Shown: positions 19,712 to 29,151, counted from the stretch's first letter. The stretch is 64,000 nucleotides of DNA from Cutibacterium sp. (GCF_030525615.1 NZ_JAUNEJ010000003.1:230711-294710), one strand, 5' to 3'. The notes: generated by a model not told the origin, from the letters alone. Program-made: numbers and translations.

Positions 19712-21430
19712 TCACTCGACAACAACGACACAACCGGGGCACGTCAGCGTGACCGCCGTCCCGTCACACTGTTGGTGACCTCTCACCAGCGAAGGTTGTG
19801 CGGGAAGGCCTGTAACGGTCACTGGAGTCTCGCTTCGGCTTGCGATGACGGTTACTCCAGGGCGCTTCATGGCGACAGCGTCGGGGGAGAGAACCTCCAT
19901 CGTCGTGGAACCGAGACTGCTGGCATTACGGCGTGGAAAAGACGAGCGGATCTCTAACAGTTGTCGATACCACTGCAGCATGTGCGCATGAGTGGGGTCG
20001 CTGCGCTCGGCCCAGTTGAGTTGAGCTGACCTGAAGGTCTTCTCAGATTGAGGGTCAGGAATATCGCCTTGCCATCCCATCTTTGTGAATTCCTGGCGGC
20101 GACCGGTGGTGACCATTGGACCAAGGTCGGGGCCAAGATCGCTGAAGAAGGGGAACGGGGTCGACGCCGCCCATTCTTCACCCATGAAGATCATTGGGGT
20201 GAACGGCCCGAGCAGATACAGGGCTGCAGCTGCGGCCTGAAGATTCGGGTCGGCACCGTTGTGGCCCAGACGGTCCCCGATGGCGCGATTTCCCACTTGG
20301 TCATGGTCCTGGATGAAACTCACAAAGGACGCCGCGTTGTAGTGGGAGCTGTTGACGTCGACCGGGGCTCCCCAGTTTTGTTCCCGGAAAGATGACCATC
20401 CTCCGTCGTGAACAAAGACCTTGGTGAAGGCCTTGGCGAGAGTCTCGGCGCTACCGAAATCGGCATAGTAACCGTCGGTCTCGCCGGTGAAGAAGGCATG
20501 TAGCGCGTGGTGGATGTCGTCGTCCCATTGCATTGTCATGCCGCGCGCCCCGTCGGTGGTACCGACGGCAGTGACCATGGTCGGCTGGTTGAGATCGGAC
20601 TCGGCGATGAGCGCCAGCGGGCGACCGATCTGCGCTGACCACTCGGCGACCCTGGTGGAAAGCTCAGCGAGGATATGGGTTTCAGACTCATCGACGAGGG
20701 CATGAACGGCGTCCAATCGAAGTCCATCGAGCCCGTAGTCCACCAGCCACTGGTGGGCATTGTCGATCACGAATTGACGAACGGGCCTGTTGTCGTCACC
20801 GTCGAAGTTCACCGCGTCACCCCAAGGAGTTGGGTGACGATGGTTGAAGTAGGGGCCGAAGTTGGCCAAGTAGTTCCCCTCCGGCCCCACATGGTTGTAG
20901 ACAACATCGAGGATGACCCCGAGTCCTCTGGAATGGGCGGCGTCGATGAACTGCTGGAAGTCCGCTGGGCCGCCGTACGTGTTCTGCGTCGCATAGAGGT
21001 CAACGCCGTCGTACCCCCACCCCCGGCTACCGGGGATCTGGGCGACCGGCATGACCTCGACGGCCTCCACTCCAAGCTCGACGAGATCGTCGAGGTGGTC
21101 GATGGCGGCGGCGAAAGTGCCCTGTTCGGTGAAGGTGCCGATGTGCATCTCGTAGAGCACGCGGCCCTTGAGATCCATACCTTTCCATGGGGCTGGTTCG
21201 CGCGGGAGGTACATCTGCGAGGGGCCATGGACACCGTCAGGCTGGTACCGACTGCGTGGGTCAGGTAGCGGGTCGCCACCGTCGAGCACGAATTGGTAGC
21301 GCTGGCCGTCCTCAACAGGCTGGGGGAGTACCCACCATTGCCCCTCCCGGGTCATGTCGAGCAGATGTCCGTCAAGAAGGGTCTGGGCTTTCTTGGCGTT
21401 GGGGGCCCAGACCGTCACGTGGTTCGTCAT
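19712..21430 (-). CDS. treZ: malto-oligosyltrehalose trehalohydrolase
   Basis: 572-aa GH13 enzyme. An N-terminal beta domain (VTVWAPNAKKAQTLLDG) precedes the barrel with VEVMPVAQIPGSRGWGYDGVD, VILDVVYNHVGPEGNY, the nucleophile region GLDGLRLDAVHALVD, the acid region LALIAESDLNQP, and FIQDHDQVGNRA. It cuts trehalose from the end of maltooligosyltrehalose made by TreY, giving trehalose as stress protectant or carbon store. Its ATG overlaps the treY stop region by 4 nt and has a GGGGAGGAG ribosome site. No treX debranching gene is present here. Confidence 0.95.
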   Translation of the reverse strand: MTNHVTVWAPNAKKAQTLLDGHLLDMTREGQWWVLPQPVEDGQRYQFVLDGGDPLPDPRSRYQPDGVHGPSQMYLPREPAPWKGMDLKGRVLYEMHIGTFTEQGTFAAAIDHLDDLVELGVEAVEVMPVAQIPGSRGWGYDGVDLYATQNTYGGPADFQQFIDAAHSRGLGVILDVVYNHVGPEGNYLANFGPYFNHRHPTPWGDAVNFDGDDNRPVRQFVIDNAHQWLVDYGLDGLRLDAVHALVDESETHILAELSTRVAEWSAQIGRPLALIAESDLNQPTMVTAVGTTDGARGMTMQWDDDIHHALHAFFTGETDGYYADFGSAETLAKAFTKVFVHDGGWSSFREQNWGAPVDVNSSHYNAASFVSFIQDHDQVGNRAIGDRLGHNGADPNLQAAAAALYLLGPFTPMIFMGEEWAASTPFPFFSDLGPDLGPMVTTGRRQEFTKMGWQGDIPDPQSEKTFRSAQLNWAERSDPTHAHMLQWYRQLLEIRSSFPRRNASSLGSTTMEVLSPDAVAMKRPGVTVIASRSETPVTVTGLPAQPSLVRGHQQCDGTAVTLTCPGCVVVVE

Positions 21431-23982
21431 CTCTTCTCCTCCCCGACCAGCAGCGCAACCGGCATATCGTCGAGCAGATCGGCAAGTTTCACCATGGGTC
21501 CCTCAACCGTCTTTCCGGTGATGACATCGGTGAACGTCCCTTCGGGCAGCACGACTTGGTGATCGGCCCAGCCGCCGCGTCCCTCCAGCGCCCCGGCCAG
21601 GCGGGTGGCAACGGTGATGGCAGTTGGGGGTTCGTCGTCGATACTGCGGGCAAAAGCGACAGCGTGGCCGGTGGTTGTCGCCACGGGACGGTAGTTCGCA
21701 TGGTCACCTCGGAAGGCGTCGGGGTGTCGGCGTCGGACGTGGAGGGCTCGGTGGACAACAAGCAGTTTTTCCGCATCCAGGCGGTCCGCTGCCGCTACTG
21801 CGTCGAGGTTCTCCTGCACCGCCCGCAGCAGTCGATCGGAACGATCATGGTCAACTGGACGGCGATTGTCTGGGTCAACCAGCGATAAGTCCACGACCTC
21901 GCACCCTTGGTAGGTGTCGGGAACCCCAGGCATGGTCAGCTGCACCAGTACACGCCCGAGGATCGCCGCTCGGACGGCAGTCCTGGTCGTCTCGGTGAAG
22001 GTGTCGAGGGCTTCGGCTACCGACTCGTCAGTCAGACAGAACGTGGCGAGGTCCATCAGCGCCGATTCGTAGTCCTCATTCGGATCGGTCCAAGTGGTGT
22101 GGGATTTGGCCTCCCGCACGGCTTTGGTTAGGTATGCCACCAGCCGGTCCGCGCTGATCGGGGAGGCACCGGCGGCAGCCCCGGGGAGCCGCCATGTTCC
22201 TGCCAGGGTCTGCCACAGCAGATTGACGGCTGCCCCGTCGAGTAATTCAGATCGCTGGTCTGCAGTAGCGGTCTCCAGAGTCGCGACGGTCTGATCCCAC
22301 TCGTGCGGGAATTCCGTGAGACAGGCCAGTCGGGCACGGACATCGCTCGACCTCTTGGTGTCATGGGTGGACAGGGTTGTCATCGTGGTCGGGAACGTCT
22401 GCCCGAGAGTCGTTGCGAAGTCGTGGAATTCGTCGACCGAGATTCCCGCTACCTCGGGGTCGCAACCCACCTCGTTGACAGCGATGAAGCGGGTGTAGCG
22501 ATAGAAAGCGGTGTCCTCCTTGGCCTTGGCCATGACTGGGCCGCAGGTCTGGGCGAAACGCACCATGAACTCGTCGCGGCTGGCCTGTACTGCTGGGTCG
22601 GTCGAGGGTCCAAGACGACCGCACACCATGTCGACGACCAGTTCAAGGGTGTCGTGTTCGTCTTCCGGTAGCTCCATGCGCGCCAGGTCGGCAGCAGTCT
22701 CGATGACTTTGACCTCGCCAGGTCCGGGAATCCGGCCAGGCTCCAGGTAAGCGCGGTACCGATCCATGGCCACCAGTAACTCGGTGATGGCCCGGGTGAG
22801 CTGACGGCGCGTGTGGTCACGCAGCATGATGTCTGAGGCGCAAATGTCCATCGCGACATTCGCCAACCTATTGAGCTCGGTGACGAGCATGTCATCGAGC
22901 ACCTCTCGCTTGGCGCGGTCAAGCTCGGCGGGGAAGGACCCCGTCGATTCGTCGCCAGAGCACATCCGCTCATAGAGGGTGCTCAACGGCACCATTCCGG
23001 CCGGGTCAATGAACAGTCCGTCGACGCGCAGCAGTGAGTCGTAGCCTGTTGTACCGGCGCATGACAGTTCGGTTGACAAGGTTTCGGAGGGCTCGAGGAT
23101 TTTCTCGACGACGACCCAGGCGCCATCAGTGGCCCGTTGCAGGTCCGCCAGATATTTGCGTGGATTGGCTAGGCCGTCCGGGTGGTCAATGCGGAAACCG
23201 TCGATGAGTCCGTCACGATAGAGCTGCAACAGCTTGGTGTGGGAGGCCTCGAAGACATCGTCGTCCTCGACACGGATGGCAGCGAGAGTGTCAACGTTGA
23301 AGAAGCGGCGGTAATTGAGTTCCTCGGTGGCGACCTTCCAGTAGGCCAACCGGTACCACTGCTGGTCGAGCAGCTCGGCCAGTGGCAACGATTCGGTTCC
23401 CGGTCGCACCGGGAAAACATGGTCGTAATAGACGACCACGTGCTCCGGATGGGTCATGCCGTCTTGATCTGGGATGTCCCGGGTCTCAACGTGGATGGTG
23501 CCAGCCGTCAGCTCAGTGCCGATACGATCCCCAAGGATGGGCATGAGGATTGACAGGGAGCTTGAGACATCGACGTCGAACCAGGTTGCGAACGGGGAGG
23601 ACGGACCATCTCGCAGGACGCTCCACAGCGCAAAGTTGTGCCACAGCGGGGTCGGCACCGCCATGTGGTTGGGAACGACGTCGACGACGATTCCCAGTCC
23701 GGCCTGATGTGCCGTCGTGCACAGTAAACGGAACCCATCCTCGCCGCCGCATTCCTGGGAGATATGGGTGTGGTCCACGACGTCATAGCCGTGGGTAGAC
23801 CCTGGTGCGGCCTGCAGGATAGGGGAGCAAAAGAGGTGAGTGACGCCAAGAGCAGCCAGGTGGTCAACGTGGGCGAGGGCGTCAGCGAAAGTGAAGTTCT
23901 TGTTGAACTGCAGACGGTATGTGGAGGCGGGCGCGGGCGTGGAAGTCGTCACGTGGTCCACTGTAAGGGGGTGCGCTGACAC
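21427..23982 (-). CDS. treY: malto-oligosyltrehalose synthase
   Basis: 851-aa GH13 enzyme that turns the reducing-end alpha-1,4 link of maltodextrins into an alpha-1,1 link. Landmarks are STYRLQFNKNFTFADALAHVDHLAALGVTHLFCSPI near the N-terminus, GYDVVDHTHISQECGG, VDVVPNHMA, the catalytic DGFRIDHPDGLANPRKYL, VVVEKILEPSE, and the late LTMPGVPDTYQGCE. The length is usual for TreY. The start at GTG 23982 has a GGGAG site; other GTG codons occur shortly after. It forms a two-gene trehalose operon with treZ and lies 75 bp downstream of the kinase-like gene. Confidence 0.95.
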   Translation of the reverse strand: MSAHPLTVDHVTTSTPAPASTYRLQFNKNFTFADALAHVDHLAALGVTHLFCSPILQAAPGSTHGYDVVDHTHISQECGGEDGFRLLCTTAHQAGLGIVVDVVPNHMAVPTPLWHNFALWSVLRDGPSSPFATWFDVDVSSSLSILMPILGDRIGTELTAGTIHVETRDIPDQDGMTHPEHVVVYYDHVFPVRPGTESLPLAELLDQQWYRLAYWKVATEELNYRRFFNVDTLAAIRVEDDDVFEASHTKLLQLYRDGLIDGFRIDHPDGLANPRKYLADLQRATDGAWVVVEKILEPSETLSTELSCAGTTGYDSLLRVDGLFIDPAGMVPLSTLYERMCSGDESTGSFPAELDRAKREVLDDMLVTELNRLANVAMDICASDIMLRDHTRRQLTRAITELLVAMDRYRAYLEPGRIPGPGEVKVIETAADLARMELPEDEHDTLELVVDMVCGRLGPSTDPAVQASRDEFMVRFAQTCGPVMAKAKEDTAFYRYTRFIAVNEVGCDPEVAGISVDEFHDFATTLGQTFPTTMTTLSTHDTKRSSDVRARLACLTEFPHEWDQTVATLETATADQRSELLDGAAVNLLWQTLAGTWRLPGAAAGASPISADRLVAYLTKAVREAKSHTTWTDPNEDYESALMDLATFCLTDESVAEALDTFTETTRTAVRAAILGRVLVQLTMPGVPDTYQGCEVVDLSLVDPDNRRPVDHDRSDRLLRAVQENLDAVAAADRLDAEKLLVVHRALHVRRRHPDAFRGDHANYRPVATTTGHAVAFARSIDDEPPTAITVATRLAGALEGRGGWADHQVVLPEGTFTDVITGKTVEGPMVKLADLLDDMPVALLVGEEKR

Positions 23983-24057
23983 GTTTGGGACTCCCGGTGT
24001 TCCGGGCTGTGCTCTGGGTCAGGGCCTTACTGTTCTGGGTTGGAACGTGCTCAGTGC

Positions 24058-25020
24058 TTACGCGAGGTGTACGGAGGCCCACAGCCAGGCTCGCAGCCGA
24101 CTTGCCCTTTCCCTCTGGAACTCGCGCAGTTGCGGCATTCCGGCAGGATCAGGCTTGCGGCATTCGCGCTCCGAAAGCCCCAGCACGGCCACCATGAGGT
24201 CGACTATGGGTTCCGTGGCAGGTTCGCCGTGAGTGGACGGGGAGAACTCAGCCGCAACGCGGTTCACAAGGTCATCTGCTCGATTCCACTTCGGGGCGTC
24301 CAGGGGATCAGTGTGGATGATGTCGATGATGAGGTCGGCAGCGTCGACCCATGCCGGTCCTACGACGGCGTGGGACCAATCGACGAGGACGGCCCCTTGG
24401 CTGCTCAGCAGAATATTGTCGGAGCGAGCGGCACCGTGGATGATCGTGTCACCGGATACGTGATAGGCGAGCCTCTCGACACGTCCGGCAAGATCGGGCA
24501 TACGTTCCGCGAGCCACGGATCAAGATCAGTCGGAGGGTTGTCCATGAAGGTGTCCCATACCGATAGATAGTTCTGTAGCTGTGCGGAAAATGGTTCCCA
24601 TTGCTCATGGAAGCCTGCGGTCGTCTCGGCCAGTCGGGACAATGCGGCCAAAGTGGTGGTGATGTCTTCGTCGGACCAGGGCAGTTCGGGGTGGGGGCCT
24701 TCGACGTCAGAGGTCACGATGCCGGCCCAGCCGTCAACGTCGATCTGGCCCAGTAACCGTGGTGCGGGGGCGGCCTCGGGAAGAAATGACAACACGGCGG
24801 CTTCGCGACGGTTGAGGTTAGGGATGTCCGCGTTGATGTCGGGATGACTGATTTTGACGAAAGCGTGGGTGCCGTCTTCAGTGACGACCCGGGAGGCAAG
24901 GCCCGGAGTGGTGCCATGGGTTTGAACGGTAGTGACGGTGACTGGAGAACCGAGGATTTCGGCAACACGTTCGCGGACCGGCTCGGGCAGTTCATCCCAG
25001 CGGACTCGTGACGGTTTCAT
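24058..25020 (-). CDS. APH-like phosphotransferase fold, possible pseudoenzyme
   Basis: 320-aa protein of the aminoglycoside/choline phosphotransferase fold. An N-lobe with TTPGLASRVVTEDGTHAFVKIS (the Lys that binds ATP) and a C-lobe with IIHGAARSDNILLSSQGAVLVDWSHAVVGPAWVDAADLI are clear. The second metal Asp (VDW) and the Asn are present. The usual HGD catalytic Asp is replaced: the codons read CAC GGT GCC, His-Gly-Ala. That should remove the catalytic base unless the neighbouring Asp compensates. ATG 25020 has an AAGGAGG ribosome site; an in-frame start at 25059 is less likely. It lies upstream of treY on the same strand and may be cotranscribed. The substrate is unknown. Confidence 0.8.
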   Translation of the reverse strand: MKPSRVRWDELPEPVRERVAEILGSPVTVTTVQTHGTTPGLASRVVTEDGTHAFVKISHPDINADIPNLNRREAAVLSFLPEAAPAPRLLGQIDVDGWAGIVTSDVEGPHPELPWSDEDITTTLAALSRLAETTAGFHEQWEPFSAQLQNYLSVWDTFMDNPPTDLDPWLAERMPDLAGRVERLAYHVSGDTIIHGAARSDNILLSSQGAVLVDWSHAVVGPAWVDAADLIIDIIHTDPLDAPKWNRADDLVNRVAAEFSPSTHGEPATEPIVDLMVAVLGLSERECRKPDPAGMPQLREFQRERASRLRAWLWASVHLA

Positions 25021-25499
25021 GGACGCCTCCTTATAACCCTGCCTCCTACGATAGTTCACACGGTGGCGGCACCGTCATCGTGGTGTTCAATAACGCGGCG
25101 AACTCGGCGGGATAATATGAATTAAGCCTTTTGGGGTCAGGGTGGCCAGAAAGACGATGAGAAATCGTAGGTTTCTTGTCGAGATGACTGAGATTCCGCG
25201 TCATTTTTGTATTGAGATGGTAGGAATCGCTATTCGAGACGCTCTCGTTGCCAGTGGGTGAGCAGGGCGGCGAGGGCACGAAAAACGATGTCACGACGTC
25301 AGCGCTCCTGAAAAAAGCGGGCTACTCATCAGCAGATGAATAGCAATATTCATCTGGCAACGAGTAGCCCGCCCGCCGTTAGCACGTCATGCCTGGCGCA
25401 GGTCAATGCTCAGTGGTTGTAGTCGCGGCGTACAGCTTAGGCCGCGCTGCTGACCACCGGGAGTGTTACTCCATCTACCAACAATCCAGGCAAAGGCGT
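25021..25499. other. gene-free stretch between kinase-like and beta-helix genes
   Basis: No convincing gene is seen on either strand. The left half holds the likely promoter of the kinase-like gene and an AT-richer patch around 25110-25210. The right half contains the terminator at 25311-25372 and the 3' flank of the beta-helix gene. Confidence 0.6.
25311..25372 (-). terminator. intrinsic terminator of the beta-helix operon, two-tier hairpin
   Basis: An outer 11-bp stem (25317-25327 with 25362-25372) encloses an inner 9-bp stem (25333-25341 with 25348-25356). On the minus strand it is followed at once by six T (25316-25311). It is about 130 bp after the stop codon of the beta-helix gene. Confidence 0.85.
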
Positions 25500-27701
25500 T
25501 TACTTCTCGCCGGAACTGCCGGTGGCCGGAAGTTTTGTCGGAACAGCAGTCACCTCAGCAGACGATGGTGCAGAAGCCTGTGGCTTGGTTGCAGATTGTG
25601 ATGGTGCTGGAGTTTGTGGCGTGGTTTCGGATTGTGATGGCACCGGAGCCTGGGAAGTGGCAGCCGGCTGTGATGGTGATGGTGTAGTCGTTGGAGCCGC
25701 AGGCTCCTTCCCGGTGCTCACTGCACCGATGTCATGAGTGTTTGCTTCCCGGCCGAAGAAATCAGTGCCAAGCGCGAAACCGTTGTCGTCTGTCACTGCT
25801 TTGCCGTTGCCGATAGCGGGAGAACCTTCGGCCAGTTTGTACCCATCGAAGTCGGTGGAATGCGCGTCGGCTTCAGCGAAATCGACCCCCGGGAAGTAGT
25901 GGTTTCGGGCAGCCATGTCAGCAGCTGGGGCGGTGGGTCCTGTACCAGGGTCAACCATCACTTTTTCGCCCTTGTCAAGGGTGACGGCAGCCTTGTCGCT
26001 GGCCGGGGTGTTTGCGTAGTTGTAGTAAAGATTATTGGAGTAAGTGACTTTGGCATTTCCGTCAATGTCAGAATTATTCCAGGTGATTTTACCTATTGGC
26101 TCCCAAGATTCGGTGCGTGGTTTGTCACTCATGTTGTAGAAGATGTTGTTTTCTACCTTCATGGTGCCCTGCTGGGCCTGAGCAGGGTGCAGCACCGAAG
26201 ATCCTTCTTTGAGATAGAAGGTGTTGTTGTAGACGTGCGCGTTCGGGTACAAACCGGAATACGTTGGCACCCAGTAGGTGGGTGACAGCGCACCCAGCGA
26301 ATCGTTCTGTGCAATGTTAAATCGGAAGGTCGAATTTGCTGCTTGGTGACCGCAGAACATGACGGTTCCGCCAGAGTTGTTGGCAGAGTAGTTGTATTCG
26401 TAGAGGGTGCCGTCACCAGAATCAGCATCCCACGGCATTCCGTCGCCGTTACCTTTGTCGGCTCCGAGGGTGTTGTAGGCCTCGTTAAACCGGAACTGAG
26501 CGTTCTTGGACTTCCATGGCCAGACAGAAGCCGCCACCCGGCCGCCAGTCTTGTCGAACTTACCTTGATGGCCTTCTGAGGCGAAGAGGTAGTCCGTTGT
26601 GTTTATCTGTGCAGCGATATCGGTAGCCACATTCGATTCGATGATCGGCTTATAACCGTACATTGCCGTGATCGCGTCGCCGCCAATGTTCTTAATGAAG
26701 TTGCGGCTGATCTCCATATTGGTTGAGCCATAAGTAGTGATCGCGTCATCTGGAATCTGGTCCAGCCCGTCCAGGGCGGCCGAGCCGTAGGCGCTGTAAA
26801 CCGCTGCAATGCCCCAGCGGTTGGAGTCTTCCACGCGGTTGTCGACGATCTTCAGATCGTTAAAGCGCGGATACCCGTTGGCCGGCTCAGTCAATTCCGG
26901 TACGAAATTGGCATCCTTGCGTTCGCTGTCAGGGGCGATGTCGCCCGACGCGATGAAAGAGCTGAAGTATATTGCGCCGTTGAGAGAATGCTTGTTATAG
27001 ACATTGCCCTGAACGGAATGTACATAGAGGTCTTGAAGGGTGACGTGATCGAGGGTTCCCTTATTTTGAGCTACGCCGGCGATGCCGGTGCGATCAAGCG
27101 CGCAGTTATCGTTGTATGCGCAGCCATTTTCCAAGCCAGATGCGTCCTCGACACGGGCGTTGGTGATTTCCAGGTCGGAAATCTCGATATTCTCGGCGTC
27201 CTTGAGAAGGATCGTCGACGATACTGCATCTTTGTTGAGGTAGTGCTGAGCGTGCGAGAGTGTTAAGCCGTAGTCGAGTTTCCACTGGCCGGAACCGTTG
27301 GCAGCAATGACGGGCTTAGCTGTTCCGTCACCGTAGGCGGAGACGGTTACCGGGGCACCGTTGGTATCAGCTTGGAACGCACAGCCAGTGCCATCGTTGA
27401 AGGAGAAGTTCTCATCTCCGGTTATGCATAGGTGCTGGTCGTTAAAAGTGTCCCCGCGTTTGAGGAGGATTTTATCTCCCGAATGCAGAGTGAGCTTATT
27501 GACCGCATCTAATGTTTGGAATGGTTTATCCTCAGATTTTCCATCGTTGGTATCGCTGCCTGAGGCGCTGACATAATACGTTGCTGTCGGTGTCAGCTCG
27601 GTGCTGGTGGGACTGGCAGACGCTAGCGGAGGTGAGAGCGTCACAAATCCTGTCGCCATGGCTGCCGCGACGGCGAGGGAGCCAAATCTTCTCCTAGTCA
27701 T
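25500..27701 (-). CDS. secreted right-handed beta-helix protein with C-terminal LPATG
   Basis: 733-aa secreted protein. The signal peptide (MTRRRFGSLAVAAAMATGFVTLSPPLASA) has a twin-arginine pattern (TRRRF). A beta-helix domain (about residues 40-640) follows, with the typical entry YYVSASGSDTNDGKSEDKPFQTLDAVNKL and many N-rich turns (NNTFYLKE, VENNIFYN, SNNLYYN). This fold is common in polysaccharide lyases and surface glycan binders; the catalytic type cannot be read. A Pro/Ser/Thr/Gln tail with roughly 11-residue repeats (PSQSETTPQTPAPSQSATKP) ends in LPATGSSGEK and stop. The sortase motif has no hydrophobic segment or basic tail after it. ATG 27701 has AGGAAAT. It follows the foldase gene by 30 bp. 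Base composition is lower in GC than the neighbours. Confidence 0.88.
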   Translation of the reverse strand: MTRRRFGSLAVAAAMATGFVTLSPPLASASPTSTELTPTATYYVSASGSDTNDGKSEDKPFQTLDAVNKLTLHSGDKILLKRGDTFNDQHLCITGDENFSFNDGTGCAFQADTNGAPVTVSAYGDGTAKPVIAANGSGQWKLDYGLTLSHAQHYLNKDAVSSTILLKDAENIEISDLEITNARVEDASGLENGCAYNDNCALDRTGIAGVAQNKGTLDHVTLQDLYVHSVQGNVYNKHSLNGAIYFSSFIASGDIAPDSERKDANFVPELTEPANGYPRFNDLKIVDNRVEDSNRWGIAAVYSAYGSAALDGLDQIPDDAITTYGSTNMEISRNFIKNIGGDAITAMYGYKPIIESNVATDIAAQINTTDYLFASEGHQGKFDKTGGRVAASVWPWKSKNAQFRFNEAYNTLGADKGNGDGMPWDADSGDGTLYEYNYSANNSGGTVMFCGHQAANSTFRFNIAQNDSLGALSPTYWVPTYSGLYPNAHVYNNTFYLKEGSSVLHPAQAQQGTMKVENNIFYNMSDKPRTESWEPIGKITWNNSDIDGNAKVTYSNNLYYNYANTPASDKAAVTLDKGEKVMVDPGTGPTAPAADMAARNHYFPGVDFAEADAHSTDFDGYKLAEGSPAIGNGKAVTDDNGFALGTDFFGREANTHDIGAVSTGKEPAAPTTTPSPSQPAATSQAPVPSQSETTPQTPAPSQSATKPQASAPSSAEVTAVPTKLPATGSSGEK

Positions 27702-27731
27702 TTTTATTTCCTATCTAGTAATGCGTGCTGA

Positions 27732-28697
27732 CTATCCTTGGGTATAGGTAGCCTGCACAAAATCAACAACATCGTTGGGGTCCGCAACCGTGTGCATATG
27801 CTTCACGGTTGAGGCTCGAAGCTGGTCATATATCGTGCGTCGCAGATCAGTCTCTACCAGAGGAGAAATGACCTTCCATTTCTCAGATTCTGAACTAATA
27901 CCCTCGATACTTGGTCCGAAGTTCCAGGATCGTGATTTATAATATGCGCGAACCTCCTTGTCCGTTACGTCCATGCCAGGAGCGTCATCGTCATTAATGT
28001 ACTGATTGGCGAGTTGGGTCTGGTACCGCTCAACCAATGTGGGGAAGATATCGGTATCTATACCATAGGTTGTTGGACCACTTGTCTTATCGCCGAGATT
28101 GGGTGGAATTAGCTCACGAAGATTGCTCAGAACGTCATCCCATGTGGCGTTTTCCGTCTGCCCGGCGTCGGCTGCTAGGTGGTATGTCGACTGTTGTTTT
28201 TCTAGCAGATGTACCGCGAGACAGGCCGCATGGTGTGCTGGGTCCTTGGCGTCTTGACACAGTGCGGAGGTCGCCGTAGACAATGCGGAGTCCACCTGAG
28301 TTTCGAGCCGTTCGGCCTGGCTGCGGGGTTTGGTCCGCAAGGCGGTGGTGCACGTTTCTTCTGTGCTTTGCCAAAAGTCAGAGCCGATGGATCGTTGGCC
28401 GTCGCCACAGTCGGCAACGACCTGAGTCTTCACCTCACGCAGGGCATATCTAAGCTGCCCTGCCTGCACGGGCTGGCCATCAATGCTGAGACTCGTGGGT
28501 GCATTATCGGAAAGCTTTCGCACTGACATCGCCGGTGAGGTCGAACCATCGACGCGGCCTAGGTGGCTGCGAAACCCGAAGATCGTCAAGGCAACAATGG
28601 CTGCAACGAGCACGATAGAGCCGCAGGTTATCCAGATCAGAGTGGAGCGGTGCCTTGGGGTGCCCCGTCTAGTGGAGCCGGAGCATAAACCCTTCAT
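27732..28697 (-). CDS. membrane-anchored SurA_N-like foldase candidate
   Basis: 321-aa protein: a short basic N-terminus, one membrane helix (TLIWITCGSIVLVAAIVALTIF), then an external domain. The pattern SLSIDGQPVQAGQLRYALREVK and, near the end, DVTDKEVRAYYKSRSW...FGPSIEGI followed by an amphipathic helix resembles the SurA/PrsA N-terminal chaperone fold, without a parvulin domain. Four cysteines in the external part may form disulfides. It is upstream of the beta-helix gene by 30 bp and would be cotranscribed, suggesting it helps that protein fold after export; this is inference. A frame from GTG 28739 exists, but TATATT with 7 bases before ATG 28697 favours a leaderless start there. Confidence 0.62.
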   Translation of the reverse strand: MKGLCSGSTRRGTPRHRSTLIWITCGSIVLVAAIVALTIFGFRSHLGRVDGSTSPAMSVRKLSDNAPTSLSIDGQPVQAGQLRYALREVKTQVVADCGDGQRSIGSDFWQSTEETCTTALRTKPRSQAERLETQVDSALSTATSALCQDAKDPAHHAACLAVHLLEKQQSTYHLAADAGQTENATWDDVLSNLRELIPPNLGDKTSGPTTYGIDTDIFPTLVERYQTQLANQYINDDDAPGMDVTDKEVRAYYKSRSWNFGPSIEGISSESEKWKVISPLVETDLRRTIYDQLRASTVKHMHTVADPNDVVDFVQATYTQG

Positions 28698-28710
28698 GAG
28701 GGCGAATATA
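28698..28710 (-). promoter_or_regulatory. -10 element of the foldase/beta-helix operon
   Basis: On the minus strand TATATT (28710-28705) is followed by seven bases and the ATG at 28697. No ribosome site is seen, which suggests leaderless transcription. Confidence 0.5.
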
Positions 28711-28959
28711 TAGCACCCGCGAAGTTCCGTGTGCAGCACCCCAGGGGGCTATTCGGCGTCATTTAACCAGGTCGATCCTAGTAATAATAATAGTTATAGC
28801 AGGGATTGTGTTGTCTGTGACGGAAGAGGAGTGCGACGTGTGATGGCGTGGCGGCGTTGAGATGGTGACGCCTGGGGTGCCTATGAACCTATCGTTGCTG
28901 CTAACGCGCTGATGAGAGGGCCTCCAGGCCCGACGAATTGATGTGCGCAGAAATCAACA

Positions 28960-28989
28960 GCCCGCCCCAAGGTAGACCAAGGGGCGGGC
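28960..28989 (-). terminator. GC-rich hairpin after tRNA-Ser
   Basis: A perfect 9-bp stem (28960-28968 with 28981-28989) with a 12-nt loop lies 6 bp after the tRNA 3' end. The T tract on the minus strand is weak. The remaining 28740-28959 shows only AT-rich promoter-like DNA and no gene. Confidence 0.6.
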
Positions 28990-28995
28990 CATCCG

Positions 28996-29080
28996 CGGAG
29001 GATACGAGATTCGAACTCGTGAGGGCGTGAACCCAACCCGCTTTCCAAGCGAGCGCCATAGGCCTCTAGGCGAATCCTCC
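28996..29080 (-). tRNA. tRNA-Ser (anticodon GGA)
   Basis: 85-nt cloverleaf on the minus strand. The acceptor stem is GGAGGAT with ATCCTCC and G as discriminator. The anticodon arm is CTCGC, loop TTGGAAA, GCGGG, giving anticodon GGA (UCC/UCU codons). A long variable arm typical of serine tRNA and a T arm with GTTCGAATC are present. The CCA end is not encoded. Confidence 0.95.
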
Positions 29081-29151
29081 GCCGAGTAACATACCTGCAC
29101 TTCTCGCATGGCGCCAATCCGGGCTGTCAGTTGTGTCGTGGTCAGTTTTCA

